Shown here: piece by piece, positions 5,459 to 8,663 of the stretch
Layout of the letters: every line of letters begins with the position of its first letter
Position numbering within the stretch: position 1 is the stretch's first letter
Assembly: GCA_937920575.1 (NCBI GenBank)
Contig: CAKZSF010000110.1
Span: forward strand, 1 to 8,663
DNA length: 8,663 nucleotides
Reading direction: 5' to 3'
Source: an uncultured Sphingomonadaceae bacterium
GTDB lineage: Bacteria; Pseudomonadota; Alphaproteobacteria; Sphingomonadales; Sphingomonadaceae
Notes under the pieces: model-generated
Databases searched by the model: none
What the model was told of the DNA's origin: nothing
What the model saw: the letters and a program-made list of their open reading frames with translations, nothing else
Made by a program: the position numbers and the translations under genes

Positions 5459-6316
5459 ATGACCGACAATAAAGATTACACGCAGCAGGCGCGGGAATGG
5501 TTCGAAAGCCTCCGCGACCGGATTTGCGCCGAGTTTGAGGCGATTGAGCGAGAGGCGGGCAGCGATGCCGCTTTCCAATACACACCGTGGGAGCGTGAAG
5601 AGGACGGCAATGACGACCCCGGCGGCGGCGTGCAGGGTCTGATGAAGGGCACAGTGTTCGAGAAAGTCGGCGTGAATGTCTCGACCGTGAAGGGCAATTT
5701 CAGCAAAGAATTCGCCGCCCAGGTGAACGGAGCGAGCGCGGACAATCCCGGCTTTACCGCGACCGGCATTTCGCTTGTCGCACATATGGCCAATCCGCAT
5801 GTGCCCGCGGTGCATATGAACACGCGGTTCCTGACAACGGGCAAGGCGTGGTTCGGCGGTGGGGCTGATCTCAACCCGCCGATCCCTTATGAGGAAGACA
5901 CTGAGGATTTTCACGCCCGTTTCCGCGCGGCCTGCGCGGCGCATAACCCGACTTACTACGAACGCTTCAAGCAATGGGCGGATGACTATTTCTACATTCC
6001 CCACCGCCAATGCCATCGCGGTGTCGGCGGGATTTTCTACGACCATCTGGAATGCGGCGATGCGGGCGAATTTGAGCGCAATTTTGCCTTCACCCGCGAT
6101 GTGGGTGAGACTTTTCTCGATATCTATCCGCAGCTCGTTCGCCAGCGGATGGACAGCGATTTTACGCCGGAAGACAAGCAGACACAGCTGGAATGGCGCG
6201 GCCGCTATGCCGAGTTCAACCTGGTCTATGATCGCGGGACGCTGTTCGGCCTGAAGACCGGCGGCAATATCGACGCCATCCTGATGAGCTTGCCGCCTGT
6301 GGCGGTTTGGAGTTAG
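5459..6316 (+). CDS. hemF: Oxygen-dependent coproporphyrinogen III oxidase
   Basis: HemF uses O2 to decarboxylate two propionates of coproporphyrinogen III, yielding protoporphyrinogen IX for haem (and, where present, bacteriochlorophyll) synthesis in the cytosol. The 285-residue length is normal for the bacterial enzyme. Family landmarks are TVKGNFSKEF (76-85), SLVAHMANPHVPAVHMNTRF (105-124) with His109, His114 and His119, WFGGGADLNPPIPYEEDTEDFH (131-152), the signature block KQWADDYFYIPHRQCHRGVGGIFYDHLE (171-198), and NLVYDRGTLFGLKTGGNIDAILMSLPP near the C-terminus. Within the signature block the commonly conserved Trp-Cys is Trp-Ala, and the Glu of HRxExRG is Cys185. The rest is intact, so I expect an active enzyme. 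The ATG has AAGG seven bases upstream. The gene diverges from pdeM across 44 bp, and ktrB follows after 42 bp on the same strand. Confidence 0.97.
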   Translation: MTDNKDYTQQAREWFESLRDRICAEFEAIEREAGSDAAFQYTPWEREEDGNDDPGGGVQGLMKGTVFEKVGVNVSTVKGNFSKEFAAQVNGASADNPGFTATGISLVAHMANPHVPAVHMNTRFLTTGKAWFGGGADLNPPIPYEEDTEDFHARFRAACAAHNPTYYERFKQWADDYFYIPHRQCHRGVGGIFYDHLECGDAGEFERNFAFTRDVGETFLDIYPQLVRQRMDSDFTPEDKQTQLEWRGRYAEFNLVYDRGTLFGLKTGGNIDAILMSLPPVAVWS

Positions 6317-6358
6317 GCGGCATTTGGAACCGGTTGAAAAGCCAGTCATTCAACTGTT

Positions 6359-7687
6359 GTGAACGCGCTGCTCAACCCTATCCGGCTAATCCCTTTGCTG
6401 TTTGCTGGCGCAATCGCAATCGGAACGCTGCTCTTATGGCTCCCGATCGCCACTGCTGATGGGTCTCAACCGGCTCTGCTCACGGCCTTCTTCACGTCCA
6501 CATCAGCGATTGCTGTTACTGGCTTGATTGTCGAAGATACGGCGACCTATTGGTCATTTTTTGGCCAGACGGTTATTCTCGCGCTGTTCCAAATTGGCGG
6601 CTTTGGCATCATGGCCTCGGCAACACTGTTGGGGCTGATCGCCGGGCGTGGCTTTGATTTGCGCTCTCGGATGGCGACTAGGGTGGAGCGCGGTCGGCTG
6701 GACAGAGCCGATGCCCGCTCAGTGCTGTTCCTGGTGTTTGCAATCACGCTGATTGTCGAAGCTGTTGTTGCGGCAATCCTGACTGTGCGGCTGGTCTGGG
6801 CATATGATTATGGATGGGCCTCTGCTGCGTGGCACGGCATTTTTCACGCTGTTAGCGCATTCAACAATGCCGGTTTTTCGAGCTATTCGGACAGTGTCAT
6901 GGGCTTTCAATCGGACGGCTTTGTGCTTGTGCCGATCATGCTGGCCGTCATCATTACCGCGCTCGGCTTCCCGGTTATGCAGGATTTGCAAGAAAATCGA
7001 TTGAACTGGCGGCGCTATTCGCTTCACACAAAGGTCACGGTGGTGGGTACGGCAATATTGCTGGCGCTCGGCTTTGGCTCAATTTTGGCGATGGAATGGA
7101 GCAATCCGGAAACGCTAGCGCCAATGGCCTTCAGCGACAAAATCCTGAATGCAGCGTTCCATTCGGTCATGCCGCGCACGGCCGGTTTCAACAGCCTCGA
7201 TGTTGGTGCGTTTAGGGACGAGACATTGCTGACCAATTACGGGCTGATGTTTATCGGAGGGGGAAGCGCCGGCACCGCAGGGGGTATCAAGATCACCACG
7301 GCAGCGGTTATTCTGGCGATGGTCATTTCCGAGATATGGAGGCGCAATGATGCAACCTTGTATCAGCGCCGCTTTGGCGTGGATGTTCAACGTCAGGCCT
7401 TAAGCATTGCAGTGCTTGCAAGCGTGTTGATCCTTTCTGCGACCAGCTTTCTTGCAGTCGTCACTGATTTCGATCTCAAAGACATTTTGTTCGAGTGTAT
7501 TTCCGCCTTCTCGACCGTCGGATTGTCGACCGGGATCACCGGCGATTTACCACCATCGGGCCAGATAGTGATCATTCTGCTAATGTTTGTGGGCCGTGTC
7601 GGCACCATCACTGTCGCGACTGCGCTGGCGCTGAACACCAGCTCGCGCCCTTATCGTTATCCAGAGGAGAACCCCATTGTCGGCTGA
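6359..7687 (+). CDS. ktrB: Potassium uptake channel subunit KtrB (TrkH family)
   Basis: KtrB is the membrane-spanning, ion-conducting subunit of the Ktr K+ uptake system. All four pore loops of the M1-P-M2 repeats are recognisable, with their filter glycines: TSAIAVTGL (Gly55), SAFNNAGFS (Gly172), VMPRTAGFN (Gly276) and SAFSTVGLS (Gly388). The flexible Gly/Ser/Thr-rich gating segment in M2 of the third repeat is GGGSAGTAGGIKITTA (301-316). The conserved Arg of the last M2 helix is in GRVGTIT (Arg413). At 442 residues it has the length of KtrB rather than the longer TrkH. Translation starts at GTG: an in-frame TGA at 6335-6337 rules out an earlier start, and no good Shine-Dalgarno sequence precedes it, which suggests weak initiation. 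Its 3' end overlaps ktrA by 11 bases. Confidence 0.95.
   Translation: MNALLNPIRLIPLLFAGAIAIGTLLLWLPIATADGSQPALLTAFFTSTSAIAVTGLIVEDTATYWSFFGQTVILALFQIGGFGIMASATLLGLIAGRGFDLRSRMATRVERGRLDRADARSVLFLVFAITLIVEAVVAAILTVRLVWAYDYGWASAAWHGIFHAVSAFNNAGFSSYSDSVMGFQSDGFVLVPIMLAVIITALGFPVMQDLQENRLNWRRYSLHTKVTVVGTAILLALGFGSILAMEWSNPETLAPMAFSDKILNAAFHSVMPRTAGFNSLDVGAFRDETLLTNYGLMFIGGGSAGTAGGIKITTAAVILAMVISEIWRRNDATLYQRRFGVDVQRQALSIAVLASVLILSATSFLAVVTDFDLKDILFECISAFSTVGLSTGITGDLPPSGQIVIILLMFVGRVGTITVATALALNTSSRPYRYPEENPIVG
7664..7668 (+). promoter_or_regulatory. Ribosome binding site of ktrA inside ktrB
   Basis: AGGAG lies eight bases before the TTG start of ktrA and inside the last codons of ktrB. It is the only strong Shine-Dalgarno element near this junction and fixes the unusual TTG as the start. 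Confidence 0.75.
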
Positions 7688-8345
7688 CAAACGCACCCCT
7701 GTCTTGGTCATCGGACTTGGCCGCTTCGGCAGTTCCGTCGCCCGCACGCTAGAGGAAATAGGCCATGACGTGCTCGCCGCTGACACTGACGAGCGATTGG
7801 TGAAAGAACACGCCGAAGTTCTGACACAAGTTGTTGAGGCGGATTGTACCGAGGAGAACTGCCTTGAGAAACTCGGCGCAGGGTCATTCGACACTGCTGT
7901 GGTCGCCATAGGCTCGCAAATCGAGGCCAGCCTGTTGGTTGTGCTTGCACTGGTCGAGATGGGCGTGCCCAATATCTGGGCGAAAGCAAACAATGAAGGG
8001 CACGCCAAAATCCTAGAGCGTACCGGGGCTCATCACGTTGTCTTTCCAGAACAGCGGATGGGTGAGCAGGTGGCGCATCTTGTGAACGAGCGGTTGTTGG
8101 ATTTTATCTCTTTCGACGATGAGTTTGCCATTGCACGCCTTAAGGCTCCCGAACCGATTGTCGGACTGCCATTGGTAACCAGTGAATGCCGGAAAAAGTT
8201 CGAAGTCACAGTGATTGGGGTCAAGCGCACCGGAGAGGACTTCATCCACGCTGGCCCAGACACGTTGATCTTGCCCGATGATGAGTTGGTCGTGTCGGGC
8301 ATGATCGCGAAATTGGAAGCATTTGCCGCCATCTCGTCTGGCTAA
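7677..8345 (+). CDS. ktrA: Potassium uptake regulatory subunit KtrA (RCK protein)
   Basis: KtrA is the cytosolic gating subunit, which in known systems forms an octameric ring under KtrB and opens or closes it according to bound ATP or ADP. The 222 residues hold one RCK_N Rossmann domain (about 8-130) followed by one RCK_C domain (about 140-220), the layout of KtrA rather than the duplicated TrkA. The nucleotide-binding loop is GLGRFG (13-18), and AADTDE (34-39) supplies the acidic residue at the end of the second strand. FPE (123-125) ends the Rossmann part; its Glu falls where KtrA proteins have a divalent-cation ligand. The start is TTG, preceded by AGGAG eight bases upstream within the ktrB coding sequence, and the start overlaps the ktrB stop by 11 bases. 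Translational coupling is likely. Confidence 0.95.
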   Translation: MSADKRTPVLVIGLGRFGSSVARTLEEIGHDVLAADTDERLVKEHAEVLTQVVEADCTEENCLEKLGAGSFDTAVVAIGSQIEASLLVVLALVEMGVPNIWAKANNEGHAKILERTGAHHVVFPEQRMGEQVAHLVNERLLDFISFDDEFAIARLKAPEPIVGLPLVTSECRKKFEVTVIGVKRTGEDFIHAGPDTLILPDDELVVSGMIAKLEAFAAISSG

Positions 8346-8372
8346 TATCGCGCAAGCCGTTTTTGCATTGCA

Positions 8373-8385
8373 TTGCGCAGCGCAA
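8373..8385 (+). repeat. 13-bp palindrome upstream of the rel/spoT gene
   Basis: TTGCGC and GCGCAA flank a single A. The spacer is too short for an RNA hairpin with the full stem, so a protein-binding site is a better guess than a terminator. It lies 21 bases before the rel/spoT start and 27 bases after the ktrA stop, next to a GCATT direct repeat at about 8365-8374. A site this short could be chance. Confidence 0.25.
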
Positions 8386-8406
8386 CACCGCACATTCCTT
8401 CATACT

Positions 8407-8663
8407 ATGCTGCGGCAATTCGAACTGGTTGAGCGGGTCAAGGAATACGATCCGGACGCTGACGAGGCGTTGCTCAACCGTGCCTATGTCTACACCGTCC
8501 AGAAACATGGCTCGCAAAAGCGTGCCAGCGGCGATCCCTATTTCAGCCATCCGGTTGAGGTTGCCGGGTTGATGACTGATCTGCAGCTGGATCAGGAAAC
8601 GATCATCACCGCGCTGTTGCATGATACGGTCGAGGATACGCTGGCCACGATTGACGATGTGCG
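8407..8663 (+). CDS. (p)ppGpp synthetase/hydrolase (RelA/SpoT family), N-terminal part
   Basis: The frame from the ATG at 8407 stays open to the window edge, giving 85 codons of the N-terminus of a long RelA/SpoT homologue. These enzymes make and degrade the alarmone (p)ppGpp during starvation. The sequence MLRQFELVERVKEYDPDADEALLNRAYVY is the usual start. QKRASGDPYFSHPVEVAG (37-54) carries the Arg and the first His (48) of the HD hydrolase site, and ALLHDTVEDT (69-78) carries its His-Asp pair (72-73). The residues needed for hydrolysis that fall in the visible part are intact, so a bifunctional Rsh/SpoT-like enzyme is likelier than a RelA with a degenerate HD domain. The synthetase, TGS and ACT domains would lie beyond the window. 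No clear Shine-Dalgarno sequence precedes the ATG. Whether it is co-transcribed with ktrBA, 61 bp upstream, is unknown. Confidence 0.93.
   Translation, partial: MLRQFELVERVKEYDPDADEALLNRAYVYTVQKHGSQKRASGDPYFSHPVEVAGLMTDLQLDQETIITALLHDTVEDTLATIDDV

Noticed and set aside
6328..6335. Eight-base palindrome AACCGGTT between hemF and ktrB
   Set aside because: A single 8-bp palindrome is expected by chance at this scale and nothing else around it supports a site.
5375..6349. A 324-codon open frame on the minus strand opposite hemF
   Set aside because: It is the antisense of a full-length, clearly recognised HemF. The product is not like any family I know, and such long antisense frames are common in GC-rich genes.

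Overview
The window looks like an ordinary chromosomal segment of an alphaproteobacterium, most likely Sphingomonadales of the Erythrobacter type. The basis is recalled resemblance, not a search: the N-terminus of the (p)ppGpp synthetase/hydrolase, the IF-3 sequence and the short Ala/Glu-rich protein at the left edge all have the look of that group. The DNA is GC-rich with uniform codon use. I see no tRNA, rRNA, CRISPR array, insertion sequence, phage gene or other sign of recent transfer, and no gene-free stretch longer than about 185 bases.

Layout, left to right. A small charged coiled-coil protein (+) is followed by two minus-strand genes: a PLP-dependent cystathionine gamma-synthase-family enzyme and, upstream of it, a DASS/SLC13 anion transporter. 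A 127-bp divergent region with nested inverted repeats separates the transporter from an unrecognised secreted, Trp-rich protein (+). That gene converges on infC (-), which lies downstream of pdeM (-), a metallophosphoesterase of the ligase-associated DNA repair group. hemF (+) diverges from pdeM across only 44 bp. Next come ktrB and ktrA (+), an overlapping pair for potassium uptake. The window ends inside a rel/spoT-type (p)ppGpp synthetase/hydrolase gene (+), of which only the start of the HD hydrolase domain is present.

The genes are mostly housekeeping and do not form one pathway. The clearest functional unit is ktrB-ktrA: a membrane channel subunit and its cytosolic nucleotide-binding gating ring, linked by an 11-base overlap and probably translationally coupled. 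The most interesting signals are regulatory. infC appears to start at an AUA codon with a well-placed Shine-Dalgarno sequence, giving a 180-residue protein, which fits the known autocontrol of IF-3 through poor start codons. The cystathionine gamma-synthase-family gene has a leader in which one segment can pair either with a nearby partner or with the ribosome binding site. The hemF ribosome binding site lies inside a potential hairpin. I found no convincing new multi-gene system.
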